Part shown: positions 33,870 through 45,535 of the stretch, piece after piece
How the letters are laid out: each line of letters starts with the position of its first letter
How positions within the stretch are numbered: the first letter of the stretch is position 1
DNA from: Batillaria attramentaria
Taxonomy: Eukaryota > Mollusca > Gastropoda > Batillariidae
NCBI GenBank assembly: GCA_018292915.2
Contig: JACVVK020000015.1
Coordinates: 170,001-234,000 of the forward strand
Reading direction: 5' to 3'
DNA length: 64,000 nucleotides
Notes under the pieces: model-generated
Told to the model about the DNA's origin: nothing
Seen by the model: the letters and a program-made list of their open reading frames with translations, nothing else
Database searches by the model: none
Program-made: the position numbers and the translations under genes

Positions 33870-34343
33870 CAATGGTGAACCTGGTGAACCAGTATCGTGT
33901 ACCGTGTGGCGTTATTCGAGATCCAGCGACAGCGGTAGGCCTCACAACTGCATTTCGCATTATCTTAATCAGTGGGATAAAATTACAAACTTGGTGACAA
34001 GGCCTGTTTCCTGCCCTAGTGGGTTACCTAAAGTACATCTATCTGTTCCGGCTTTAGGTAGACGGGGCAGAGCAGGTTGGGTGGCCGAAGTTCGTTGTTT
34101 CAACAGTTTTTCTTTGCCGAGAGGGATCAGACACTACTTAACACAACACTAAATGGACAAATGAAACGATTCTGTCCGACCTACCGAATATCACGGTTAC
34201 AATGATCACACTGTGCAGAAAGGCGCGGAAACTACATCGGAAACAATCAGCCGACCAATTTTCATTTGTACAAAGGCAACTTATGTTTTCGAAACAGTAA
34301 CTTGTAATTGCGCCTGTAGGGCGAAGGACACAAATACACAGGG

Positions 34344-34425
34344 CCTGAAAATGCCTATATATTCCATATTAGCCTCAGGCATCATAGTCACCCCCTGAAT
34401 ATGCTGCAGTCTAGAAACCATTACA
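34344..34425 (+). repeat. Short dispersed repeat, copy 2
   Basis: Matches 1496-1580 ('atattagcctcaggcatcat'). Confidence 0.55.
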
Positions 34426-34529
34426 AGTTTTCAATAAATATGTATTTCCAATATGAACAAAATCACAGTTTAAAAAAAAATCCCGAAAAGCTCTAGCGAA
34501 TGGAATTCCAAATGCACTAGATAGCTAGC

Positions 34530-35440
34530 GACTGCCCATCCCTTGTCTTACACAAGAGTTTAGCGCTGAGGGTCAATGCTAGCGACTATACTACAGTTCG
34601 TGACTAAACCAGAGGCCAGAACTTTGGTTTGTATAGCTTCCTATGTCAAACTGGCACTGGTTATCTATACACCCGCTGGTTATCTTTATACCCGCACATG
34701 GTTATCTATACAACCGCTGAAGTTGAATGCGCCATACCCAGCCACTGCCCATCCCTTGCTTTACACACGAGTTTAGCGCTGACTGGGATGGTCATGCTGA
34801 AGACTATAGTCTAGTTCGCTCCCAAAACTAGAGGCAAAAACCTTGGTTTGTAAAGCTTCCTCTGTCCAACTGGTTATCTATACACCTGCTGAAGTTGAAT
34901 GCACTATACCCAGCCACTGCCCATCCCTTGTTTTACACAAGAGTTTAGCGCTGACTGGGATGGTCATGCTGAAGACAATAGTCTAGTTCGCTCCCAAAAC
35001 TATTCATATCAGCCTTCAGATAAAGCATTCAGCCCGTTACCAACACCAACCCGTTGTTTTTGCAGTGTGAATGTATGTAGGTGTGTATTGGATGTTGGTG
35101 TGTATGTAGGTGTCAGTGCTTGTATGCATGTCTGACTGTATGTCTGACTGTATGACATTGTATGTAATGTATGTCTGTATGTATGTATGCTTTTATTCGT
35201 ATTTAATTACTTGACTATTTATATATTATTCGTGTGTTCATTCATCACCTTTTGTATAGATTTGTAAAGCGCCTAGAGCCCCGGCTTCGGAGATTAGGCG
35301 CTATAAAAATCCTCATTATTATTATTATTATTAGAGGCAAAAACCTTGGTTTGTAAGCTTCCTCTGTCCCACTGTTATGTATACACCTGCTGAAGTTGAA
35401 TGCGCTATATCTAACCACTGTCCATCCCTTGTCCTAATAA
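34530..35440 (+). repeat. ~172-bp tandem repeat interrupted by a LINE-type tail
   Basis: Units share 'cccatcccttg', 'agagtttagcgctga', 'aaaaccttggtttgtaaagc' and 'cacctgctgaagttgaatgc', with 'gtttagcgctga' at about 34558, 34770 and 34942. The third unit is broken at about 35005 and resumes at about 35333. A stray piece ('aaaccttggtttgtgaggct') remains at 36807-36870. Confidence 0.75.
35005..35332 (+). mobile_element. LINE/SINE 3' tail inserted in the tandem repeat
   Basis: TGTATG-rich sequence is followed by 'tgtaaagcgcctagagcccc', 'ggcgctataaaaatcctc' and (ATT)n. This is the tail type shared with LINE fragments in this window. No coding part is seen. Confidence 0.6.
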
Positions 35441-35460
35441 TAATAACAATGATGATGATA

Positions 35461-35948
35461 CCGGCCCCCGTAGTGTAGTGGTTAGCACTTCGGACTATGG
35501 ACCGGGAGACTCGGGTTCGAATCCCAGCCGAGACAAGCGGGATTTTTCCTACCTAGGTCGGCTCCTACCCAGAGCGGGTGTGCTATGGGCCCAATGGGGA
35601 GGCTGTTGCCACACAGCCGAGCTTCACCCACTTCACGGGTGCGACTTTGGGGGTGCTTCCCTTGGTATGACACGTCTTATGATGTGGATGATTACACGGC
35701 CGGCACCGCAGGTGCCGTAGTTCCCGGGCCTGGTAAACGCCGGGATATTTATGACAGGAAGCGTGGAATGCGGCCCTGTCCCGCAGTCCCAAACCACATG
35801 GACCTCCATAGCATCATCTTACCATCATCCTCATCTCCATCATCATGCATAATAAAAATTGCCCCAGCCTTCGAGCCCTCCGTGGATTCCACCCATGACC
35901 TGGGAGGAACACCACTGGAGCTGGAAAAAGGAGTTGGGGCAGCAAAAC
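35461..35948 (+). mobile_element. SINE C, copy 6 (reference full-length copy)
   Basis: The tRNA-like head has 'cgtagtgtagtggttagcac' (A box) and GGGTTCGAATCCC (B box), resembling tRNA-Val/Asp-type genes. The body holds 'acctaggtcggctcctaccc', 'gctgttgccacacagccgag', 'gatgtggatgattacacggc' and 'gcatcatcttaccatcatcc'. It ends 'ccactggagctgg...gttggggcag' plus an A-rich/AAC tail. Total is ~490 bp, unusually long for a simple tRNA SINE. Confidence 0.9.
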
Positions 35949-35964
35949 AAAAAACAAAAAAAAA

Positions 35965-36043
35965 AACAATGATGATGATGATGATGATATAGGGGACTTA
36001 TACGGCGCTTTTACATGTACGCAACAGGCTCTAAGCACCGTAC
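35965..36043 (-). mobile_element. LINE 3' tail, minus strand
   Basis: (GAT)n is followed by 'tatacggcgcttttacatg' and 'caggctctaagcaccgtac', the complement of the '...gcgctTAGAGCC...ggcgcc' tail type. It continues at 36214-36235 after the SINE B insertion. Confidence 0.55.
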
Positions 36044-36198
36044 GGGGGAGCCGGGGTGGCCGAATGTTAGAGCGTTGGACTTCCAATGCTCGGGTCATGA
36101 GTTCGAATCCCGGCTGGGCCTTTTCATCGTTGCCCCGTCTTTGATATCACCCGTATGTGGTGGAAAAGGACGGTAAACTCCCCAAACACCAACCCATC
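36044..36198 (+). mobile_element. SINE B, copy 4, with exact 15-bp TSD
   Basis: The full head and body are flanked by CTCTAAGCACCGTAC at 36029-36043 and 36199-36213. The exact duplication dates this as a young, target-primed insertion into a LINE tail. Confidence 0.92.
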
Positions 36199-36240
36199 CT
36201 CTAAGCACCGTACATAATGACATAAATCCAAACAGGTTCA

Positions 36241-36449
36241 GCAAATAAAAGCGACATAAAAGGGACAGAAACCACTTAACTTTGACAAAGGACGACACAG
36301 GCCAACGTTTCGGCTTTCGCCTTCTTCAGGACATAAACCAAACATAAACAGGTTTATGTCCTGAAGAAGGCGAAAGCCGAAACGTTGGCCTGTGTCGTCC
36401 TTTGTCAAAGTTAAGTGGTTTCTGTCCCTTTTATGTCGCTTTTATTTGC
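36241..36449. repeat. 99-bp perfect inverted repeat with 11-nt loop; PLE-end-like, hammerhead-like motifs
   Basis: 36241-36339 is the exact reverse complement of 36351-36449, with loop 36340-36350. Each arm carries CTGAAGA, a GGC-GAAA-GCC stem-loop and GAAAC-GTT, matching the hammerhead core pattern CUGANGA/GAAA. Each arm also matches 55804-55890, the sequence after the Penelope-like GIY-YIG frame. I infer two PLE termini joined head to head. Confidence 0.85.
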
Positions 36450-36643
36450 TTAACTTGTAACCACTTCGCAGTCATTACCGTTTCCGTTTCCAAACAGGTG
36501 CAGTTGATTACACACAGGCAGCATGGAGCAACCACATAAGAGCAAAATTAATCTAACACGCCAAGAAACAAATGCAGAATACCCATAGAAACCAGGTTAC
36601 ATGAACACATACATAGGCAAAAGTGTTGTATAGTCCGTGCCCA

Positions 36644-36800
36644 AAATGGTAGAGCGTTGGACTTCTATTGCTCGGGTCGTGAGTTCGTATCCCGGCTGGG
36701 GCCAAATATTCGCGCTGGCTATTTTATCGTTGCCCCGTCTTTGATGTCATCCGTATGTGGTGGAAAAGGACGTTAAACCCTAAAACACCTTCCCACCCAC
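36644..36800 (+). mobile_element. SINE B, copy 5 (head truncated)
   Basis: It begins within the A box (AATGGTAGAG) and has the full body. CCGTGCCCA (36635-36643) and CCGTGCACA (36801-36809) form a 9-bp near-perfect target-site duplication, so the truncation happened at insertion. Confidence 0.8.
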
Positions 36801-36870
36801 CCGTGCACAAAACCTTGGTTTGTGAGGCTTCCTCTCTCATAATTATTTGTCATAATCCCACCAGCTATCT

Positions 36871-37409
36871 ATGCACCAGCTAATTCTGTCGTGTAATGGT
36901 AAAATACAGTAACTCTGTTGACTTCATTTGAGGAAAAGGGCAATAGCGTCAAATATCTTTCATCTTGAAATCTGCCCTTTTCCCCTAAAATGACGTCTTC
37001 GACTTACTGTATTTTGCCTCTACACGGCAAAAATGGCTGAATGTGTGTATACAACTCAGCTCAGTTTCTGACACTCACTCGTATATGCAGACCAAACGCC
37101 AATGAAAAAGCTGCGTCAGTTTCAAAGGTACAAAGGGATGTACTGACCTGAAGATGAGGGGGGAAAGAAAACGCTGCAATATTTCGCTTGCTGCGGCCGG
37201 TTTTCCTTCCACAAAATTAGTGTTAACTGGTTGATAGCGTGTATCTTTGGTTTCAAACTTATTGTGAGCTTGTCTTACAGCACAGTTATTAGCCTTGCCT
37301 ACGACAGAGAGCAGGTAAAGCAGTCAGAATTCTGCCGCAAAATGCATGGTGACCGGTCGGTACCGGTCGATTAACTTAAAGGGAGAAGATAAAGGGGAAA
37401 AAAATAAAT

Positions 37410-37412
<3 letters not shown>
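36871..37412. other. No recognisable feature
   Basis: Unique-looking sequence without motif or repeat recognised. Confidence 0.45.

Positions 37413-37480
<68 letters not shown>
37413..37480 (+). repeat. (CA)n microsatellite
   Basis: About 68 bp of pure CA. Confidence 0.95.
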
Positions 37481-37721
37481 CCCCAACAACCAGGAACATG
37501 CATAGTTTTTACATGTCGTTGCAGTTTTATCTTTCCTATAAATAGTGGCGCAATGGGAAAGCCAAACAAGGTTAAATCGACATGCCTGATAACGCGAGGC
37601 ATGTGCGCTGTGTCACGTAGTATAGCTGCTTTCATGACCATGCACTCTGCAACTGAAGTTACGTTGCGGGTTCATGAAAAAAACAAAGCGCACAATTTTG
37701 GCAAACATGTTTGAAGCAAGC

Positions 37722-37915
37722 TAATAATAATAATAAGCCAATAATAATAATAATAATGAGGATTTGTCTGGCGCCCAACCTCCTCTTGGAGCTCTGGGCA
37801 CCTCACATTAGCAGAGTGGCGTTTACATACATACATATTAAATACATGTCACATTACATACACATTAAATACACGTCACATACACGTTACATACACACAA
37901 TCATGATACATACAT
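37722..37915 (-). mobile_element. LINE-type 3' tail, minus strand
   Basis: (AAT)n is followed by 'gaggatttgtctggcgccca', 'cttggagctctgggcacc' and the 'acattaaatacacgtcacat' segment also present at 1-66. Confidence 0.5.
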
Positions 37916-38557
37916 GAAGACATAATGATGGTGGCAGTGATGGTAGAGAAGTCAATTTACTCTATATAATACAGCCGGAAAAAAGAAGGATTTTATAGCG
38001 GTTTTAAGAGTCCCACAAGTTCCACATGTATCTGCGTTCGATCAAATATGGCTAGGATGCCGTTTCCACTTTAGAAGGTGAGCCTGGAGAGGCGAATGGA
38101 CGGGTCGTGAGTTCGAATCCCGACTTGGTCATGACAAAGACATGACAAAACAAAACAAAACAAAACAAAACAAAACAAAACAAAACAAAACAAAATATGA
38201 GACGTTACAATCAATCTTAATCCAAATGGCTTTTAAAGAAGAGTGAGTTTTTTTTTTTTTTTTTTTTTTTTTTAGCGCTTAACGCCACGCAGGCAACAAA
38301 GATCAATTCGCGACTAGGCTATTAAAGAACATTCTTCTCCGTATTCATCTTGATCGAAGAAAAAGCCGATGTTTTGGGGGGCTTTTACGTCCTGAAACGT
38401 GTGCTAGGGACATTATGGAGAAGCACGTTGCCCTAAATCATTCCTAACGGCTAACTCTGATGACACAAATGCTTGTAGAACATGCTTCAAGCGATGGAAT
38501 ATCACGTTAAAGGAACGTCCTTTGCCAGAGGTGCACATTTCACATATGAGTGCTAGG
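37916..38557. other. No gene; (AAAAC)n and poly-T
   Basis: (AAAAC)n is at 38146-38196 and a T-run at 38249-38273. 'cgggtcgtgagttcgaatcc' at 38101-38120 is a stray SINE B B-box fragment. Confidence 0.6.
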
Positions 38558-39222
<665 letters not shown>

Positions 39223-39384
39223 ATCAAACGTCAACTTTGTGTACTTTGTGAGAACGTCTCATACAGTACAGTAAGGGAGAGATAATTTATGAGACACCAC
39301 TCCCTCAAGCTAAGTACGTCAAAGTATGCGATTGTTCTAATATTGAAATACCAACTGTTGTGTTGCATCAGATTACTCTGTACA

Positions 39385-39688
39385 CAAGGGGTTACTGTAT
39401 GGTACTGGATGGCTCTCTCCCTCTGTACCTGTCTGCAATGCTTACAACCTACCAACCCTCCCGTACTCTCCGTTCATCATCAGAAAAAACTGTTAAAGGT
39501 TCCAAGAACAACTCTGAAGTCAGCTGGCGATCGAACGTTCATTTTCTTACGCTGCCCCCTCTGTCTGGAACGCTTTACCTGTCACCATTAGGGATCTTCC
39601 CACGCTGACTCAATTTAAGGCCCGTTTGAAGACCTACCTCTTTAGGCAAGCTTTCGAGCTGTAGACCGACCACTGTTTCATTGGCACT

Positions 39689-39769
<81 letters not shown>

Positions 39770-39820
39770 CGCAAAGAGTAGAAAACAGATAGGCGCTATA
39801 TAAACTGTATTCATTAATAT
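39385..39820 (+). mobile_element. 5'-truncated LINE, C-terminal end plus 3' UTR
   Basis: The segments SLPLYLSAMLTTYQPSRTLR, SSSEKLLKVP-like and WNALPVTIRDLPTLTQFKAR are followed by LKTYLFRQAFEL and a stop (39663-39665). They lie in different frames, so at least two frameshifts are present. The 3' UTR holds (GT)n (39690-39768) and 'gataggcgctatataaactg'. Confidence 0.8.
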
Positions 39821-40036
39821 TTCGATTCTTTGATGTGTCTCATTTAGCGGCGACTGCCTACGGTTAAACATTTTCACTTAACGTACTGTAATATCCTTCT
39901 TTTTTTTTGGTCATTGGAAGCAGCCCAAATAAACCCAAAAGCCAAGGAAAGTTAAAGGGGCTAATGCTACTATTTGTATGCTCACAGATCGTTCTGTTTT
40001 CATGGTTAGGTATCCGTCATTACACCACCTAGACAC

Positions 40037-40317
40037 CTGGGCCCGTATGTAATAGTCGAGGTTAGGGCTTTTAGCCCCGGGTTATAGTCTAACCTCGAAC
40101 TAAACTAGCTCTTGGGTTAATTTTTTTTTTTTTAAATCAGGAAGCGGGCCCATTCCAGGAAGGTGCCTGGGCCGTTATAGAAGAATTTTGTTCTTCATTT
40201 CTTTGCCTCCTTTAAAAAAAAATAATAATAATTTCGCTCTTGGGTTTCTTTTGTCCTAGTCTGGGTTAGGCCCGTAGCCGTGGGTTAAATTAACCTCGAC
40301 TTTTCATACGGACCCTG
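40037..40317 (-). mobile_element. MITE E, copy 3
   Basis: Opposite orientation to copy 1. The reverse complement starts near 'tatgaaaagtcgaggttaa' and ends 'ctaacctcgactattacata', with CAGG/CCTGG termini. Confidence 0.75.
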
Positions 40318-41296
40318 GACAGTAACAGCGTCTGTAATGCTGGCACTGAACCAACAGAAGCGTACTCGATGACCCGGCGACCACACTGAGCGCTCCAGTA
40401 GTTTAACAACAATCGTAGAATTTGAATGTTCGACCGCTCGCACAAAGCGTAAACAATATTGTGTCGCATTAAGAGCTGTACTAATCATCAAGATAGAGTA
40501 TTTCGAGCGTACAGGCGCACTCACGAGCGAAACTGTTCCCAAACATAAGCTGGCTTTGCAAAGATGGAAGTAACCCGTTGTACATGTGCGATTCCAATTC
40601 GTCGTTGTTATGGGATTTTTACGTAACTCAGCCCAGTTTGCGACTCGCGCTAAAGTGTAAGATGAGTAGATTTTTTCTTTTAAATGTATTTCTGATGATC
40701 ATTTGATGTGAACACTGATAAATGAATGTCTCTCTAGATCTAGATTGTAAGCGACAAGCATATTCACGTAGCAGGGTGGTAGTGGGAAGAAAAAAATAAA
40801 TAAAAAAAAGGGAGGGGGGAAGGTGGTGGGGGGGGGGGGGTTATCATACGGCAAACACCATCAAACAGCTTTTGCACCTTGTACACTTTACAAAATCACT
40901 GTCACTTATTCAGTTGTGTTAAGTTTTACAGTGCAGTTTTGCTCTCCAACGTCGGTGCGGTACGGTAAACTGGCATTCAAAATCAAACGCAAAATTAATA
41001 GAAAACGTTGAATCTGAACAAGTGTTCAGTCCACCAGATATCCAAATCAAGACTCTTAACTCTCTTTTTTAGTCCCTGTACCAACATTGGCTGTAAAAAG
41101 CATGCTTCGCAGAGTGAGCGTGGAAAACAGCAACATGCTGCAAAAATGCTGCAACTTCACCTAGTCATCACTCATTAGACTCCAAGACATTGCAATGCTG
41201 ACACGCCTACCAAAAGTCCCAGATCTTGCTATTCAGAATGTAGTGGATCTTGGGTCTTTAGTAAAACCTTAACCAGCAAAGTTTTATCCTTTGGAG
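40318..41296. other. No recognisable gene
   Basis: A poly-G run lies at 40827-40841. Short frames show no motif. Confidence 0.5.
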
Positions 41297-41466
41297 TGAG
41301 TGTTTGGGGGTTTAACGTCCTTTTCCACCACATACGGGTGATATCAAAGACGGGACAAGGATGAAAAAGCCAGCACAAATATTTGGCCCCAGCCGGGATA
41401 CCAACTCACGATCCGAGCATTAGAAATAGAAGTTCAACGCTCTACCATTCGGCCACCCCGGCTCCG
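41297..41466 (-). mobile_element. SINE B, copy 6
   Basis: The reverse complement has the head 'gccggggtggccgaatggta', 'gagcgttgaac' and the body through 'ggtggaaaaggacgttaaac'. The B box is mutated (GAGTTGGTATCCC). Confidence 0.85.
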
Positions 41467-41957
41467 CTTTTGCTTTGGAGAGAAATGATCGACTTTGCCA
41501 AAGATGATCAATAAATTGTATCGATGATCTTTGGTTTTTCATATTTTGTCCATATCGTGATGGGTCAGCGTCCTCAACGGGTTAGTTTTGTTCCATTCTC
41601 ATCGCCAATTCAGTGTAAAATTATCTCTTCCCGACATTACTGTAAATAGTCACGCGAACGAAAAAGCCTATCCATGCGACTTGAATGATCTATTGCTTCT
41701 TCCTAATGTATGGATAGAGTTTTAGGGCTGTAACTTGCCTAATTTCGATACAGTTCGTAAATCAATGCGAGCACACAAAGATGCGTTGGATGTGCGTCTC
41801 GGGATCGTCTGGCTGTACGCCGCGGCCTTTCTGTTTTCCGCGCCGGTTGTGCGCCGCGGCAATTGGTTTGTCTTTTAACGAAGATTTCCAAGGTGTTAAG
41901 CGGTTTGGAGTGATTATTTTGTTTCAGGTGGAGCTTTCTGCGGACTTTGTCGACAAA
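41467..41957. other. No recognisable feature
   Basis: Unique-looking DNA. The 66- and 85-residue frames at 41739-41996 have no known motif. Confidence 0.45.
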
Positions 41958-41968
41958 AGTTACTTGGA

Positions 41969-42463
41969 CCGGCCCACGTAGTGTAATGGTTAGCACTTCG
42001 GATCATGGACCGGGAGACACGGGTTCGAGTCCCAGCCGAGGCAAGCGGGATCTTTCCTACCTAGGTCGGCTCCTACCCAGAGCGGATGTGCTATGGGCAC
42101 GATGGGGAGGCTGTTGCCACACAGCCGAGTTTCACCCACTTCACGGGTGCGACTTCGGGGGTGCTTCCCTTAGTATGACACGTCTTTGATGTGGATGATT
42201 ACATGGCCGGCACCGCAGGTGCCGCAGTTCCCGGGCCAGGTTAATGCCGGGATATTTATGACAGGAAGCGTGGAATGCGGCCCTGTCCCGCAGTCCCAAA
42301 CCATATGTACCTCCATAGCATCATCTTACCATCATCCTCATCTTCATCATCATGCATAATAAAAATTGTTTCAGCTTCCGAGTCCTCCGTGGGTTCCTGG
42401 GAGGAACACCACTGGAGCTGGCAAAGAGTTGGGGGAGCAAACAACAACAACAACAACAACAAC
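41969..42463 (+). mobile_element. SINE C, copy 7, with TSD
   Basis: Full-length copy ending in (AAC)n. It is flanked by AGTTACTTGGA (41958-41968) and AGTTATTTGGA (42464-42474), an 11-bp target-site duplication with one mismatch, which fixes the element at ~495 bp. Confidence 0.9.
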
Positions 42464-42599
42464 AGTTATTTGGATATCAGTTCCGAAATCGAGTGACGGA
42501 CCGAAAACATCAACGCCAAATCAACCTTCTCGGCACAGGCACTTGTGCGATGATTGTGGCAAAACATACACAATAAACTAGAGAGGCAGCAGCCTCCAT

Positions 42600-43194
42600 G
42601 GCTCCCTTGTGACATGAGTCAAGGTCATTCAAAAGAGTATGTTTGTAAAAAATCTTATCAATATCTATCATCAAGCTAAGTAAGGTGTCTCTGGTGTTTC
42701 TTAGTTTCTGGCAATATTACAGTTTTCCCCCAAAACTGTTTGTATGGCCTTGACCTTGGGTCAAGGTCATTCAAATGAGATCTCATCAATGTCTAGTGGT
42801 ATGTATGCATAGGACTTATCAATGTCTAGTGGCACGTCAGGTTTGGCGCCTCTGCTGCTTGTAGATTCTGAGAAAATGCCAATGTTAAGGTTTCACGAAA
42901 ATAGCTTGTACGGCCTTGACCTTGACAAAAGGGCCATTGAATACTTGTATTATATCTGTAAAGTTCTTATCAATGTCTATCATTATGTAAAGTTTAAAAT
43001 CTCTGGTGTTTCTAGATTCCAAGAAAATGCCAATGTAAAATGTTCAAACAGACAGCTTTAGTGACCTTGACCTTGAGTCAAGGTCATTCAAAATGATATA
43101 TTATGGCTGTCTATCAGCATGCCATGTTTGGTGCCTATGGTGTTTGTAGATTGTGAGAAAATGCCAATGTTAAGGTTTTCTGTACATTTTCTGC

Positions 43195-43266
<72 letters not shown>

Positions 43267-43325
43267 GACGGAGGGTTAGTACATAGACTCCCTTTGTTAC
43301 ACAAAGGAGCCAAAAAAGGTCTCGA
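42600..43325 (+). repeat. Degenerate ~150-bp tandem repeat with TCAAGGTCA motifs, ending in (CA)n
   Basis: About four units share 'ccttgacctt', 'gtcaaggtcattcaaa', 'tatcaatgtct' and 'gagaaaatgccaatgttaag'. (CA)n at 43197-43263 is followed by 'gacgacggagggttagtaca' and 'cacaaaggagccaaaaa'. TCAAGGTCA is also the extended half-site bound by ERR/FTZ-F1-type nuclear receptors. Confidence 0.7.
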
Positions 43326-43379
43326 TTTCTGCCAAGTCGTTTTGATATTTCATGCAACAGCTAAACTGAGTTCTCTGTT

Positions 43380-43620
43380 GGGTGGGATGAGGGTGAGGGA
43401 GAGGGCAGGAAGAGGGGAGGGGGGGTAGGGGAAGGGAGGGGGGGCAAGACCATGGCTTTGCCCCCCCCCCCCTCTTGCCATAGTCACCTGATTTTCTAGG
43501 GGGGGGGGGGGAGGGCAAAAAGGTACTCTTGCCCCCCCCCTGCTTGGGTACAGGGGGGCAGCTGCCCCCCCCCCCTGCCCCCCCCCCCCCCCCCCCTGTT
43601 TCGGCGCCCCTGGACTGTCG
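43380..43620. repeat. G/C homopolymer cluster
   Basis: Alternating G-runs and C-runs end with 'cggcgcccctgg'. They can fold on each other and form G-quadruplex-type sequence. The Pro/Gly-rich frames are artefacts. Confidence 0.8.
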
Positions 43621-43850
43621 CGGTGAGGAGTTGTTTATGCCTGTATCGATTACGGGAAGCCCCTGAGGCTGTAGCGAGTACACTATGCTCCTCGGTACAA
43701 ATGTTCCAAATGCCCTGAAACATTTGAACAGCAACAGCGCCTGAATCGCCACACTCTGTACCGATGCCCCATGAGATAGGTTTAGTAAGAAGCTGTACAA
43801 GTCTCGCTGTTTGCCAGCGTTTGCTTTGCTGGGATTGAAAGGGTGTGTGC

Positions 43851-43975
<125 letters not shown>

Positions 43976-44139
43976 AGGGGGGGTACTGTAACTGTAGATG
44001 TTATGTATAAATGTGTGTATTCATGTTTTTTGTGTACATAATTATGTTATGTTTTACTTATAGTTATATAGCTGAATATGTTTGAATGTGCTGGGGGTTG
44101 GGGGGAGGGTGTTGGGGGCGGGGGTGAGGGGGGTGTGGG

Positions 44140-44261
44140 GGGTATGATAAACTATGTTTGTGCTGTCATGCTTTCATCTACATGTGTTTGGTTAGTGTGT
44201 GACCTATGTAACTGTATGTGATATGTATGATTGGGGTCTGCGCGTGCGTGTGTGCGTGCGC

Positions 44262-44330
<69 letters not shown>

Positions 44331-45004
44331 CGTGTGTGGAGGGGGAGGGGGCGAGGGGGGGGGGGGGGGGGGCTGAGTGTGTAATAGTCCATATCTGTGC
44401 TACTGTCTACCTGTGCGATAACTTCTTCAGGTATATGGTAATATGTTACGTACGTAACTGTATGTGTTAAGTTATGTATCAATGTAGACCATGTTTGTGT
44501 TCTAGTGTCTGACTTGTTTGTGTACACGTGTTACATGTTACCTATGTAACTATGTGTTATGTATCATGGTAGACCATGTTTGTGTTCTAGTGTCTGACTG
44601 GTTTGTGTACACGTGTTATGTGTTACCTATGTAACTGTCTCAACTGTATCATGGTAGACCATGTTTGTGTTCTAGTGTCTGACTTGTTTGTGTACACGTG
44701 TTATGTGTTACCTATGTAACTGTATGTGTTACGTATCATGGTAGACCATGTTTGTGTTCTAGTGTCTGACTTGTTTGTGTACACGTGTTGTGTGTTACCT
44801 ATGTTACTGAATATGTATGCTTGGGGGGTGGGGGGGGGGGGGGAGGGATGGTATAATCTTTGAGCTACTGTCTTCCTGGGGGGGGGGGGTAGACCATGTT
44901 TGGATATATACCATCTACATCTATATTTGCTTTGTGTACATTTGTGTAACCTATTTAACTGTATATATTATGTATATTAAGTATGGCTCAACCACACACA
45001 CACA

Positions 45005-45077
<73 letters not shown>

Positions 45078-45330
45078 TCTCTCTCTCTCTCTCTCTCTCA
45101 CCATACCATTTTCAGTAATATTTTCTGGATGGTTTACTGTTTGAAGATGTTTGTGCTTTTTAAACATGTTCTTGGTGCTTGGTGGTGGTGGTGGTTGGTG
45201 TGAGTAGCCCATATACATAGGGTGGTGGGGTGGGGGGGTGGGGGTGGGGGTGGGGTTATGATAGGCCATGTTTGCGCTACCATCTACCTGTAACTGTATG
45301 TGGGTTGTGTACATGTTCTGTTACCAATGC
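44140..45330 (+). repeat. ~85-bp minisatellite with embedded GT, G and alternating CG tracts
   Basis: Units share 'gtagaccatgtttgtgttct', 'agtgtctgacttg' and 'gtacacgtgttatgtgttac', at about 44488, 44573, 44658 and 44745. Diverged copies lie at about 44150, 44890 and 45258. The CG/TG alternating block at 44240-44336 is Z-DNA prone. The CA/CT tract at 44994-45099 interrupts the array. Confidence 0.75.
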
Positions 45331-45402
45331 GCTCTGAGTCCGCTTTTTAGAGACGGGCGCCTTATAAATATGATGTATTATTATTATTATTATTATTATT
45401 AT
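45331..45402 (+). mobile_element. LINE 3' tail
   Basis: 'atgcgctctgagtccgcttt', 'gacgggcgccttataaatat' and (ATT)n are nearly identical to the tail of the 27.4-kb LINE (minus strand there). The coding part is not recognisable upstream. Confidence 0.7.
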
Positions 45403-45410
45403 ATGTGGGG

Positions 45411-45414
<4 letters not shown>

Positions 45415-45501
<87 letters not shown>

Positions 45502-45522
45502 CTCTCTCTCTCTCTCTCTCTC
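45415..45522 (+). repeat. (CA)n(CT)n microsatellite
   Basis: About 83 bp of CA then about 24 bp of CT. Confidence 0.95.
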
Positions 45523-45535
45523 TGCTCTAGGTGCT

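Noticed and set aside
40285..40542. 85-residue minus-strand frame
   Set aside because: Partly overlaps MITE E and has no recognisable domain.
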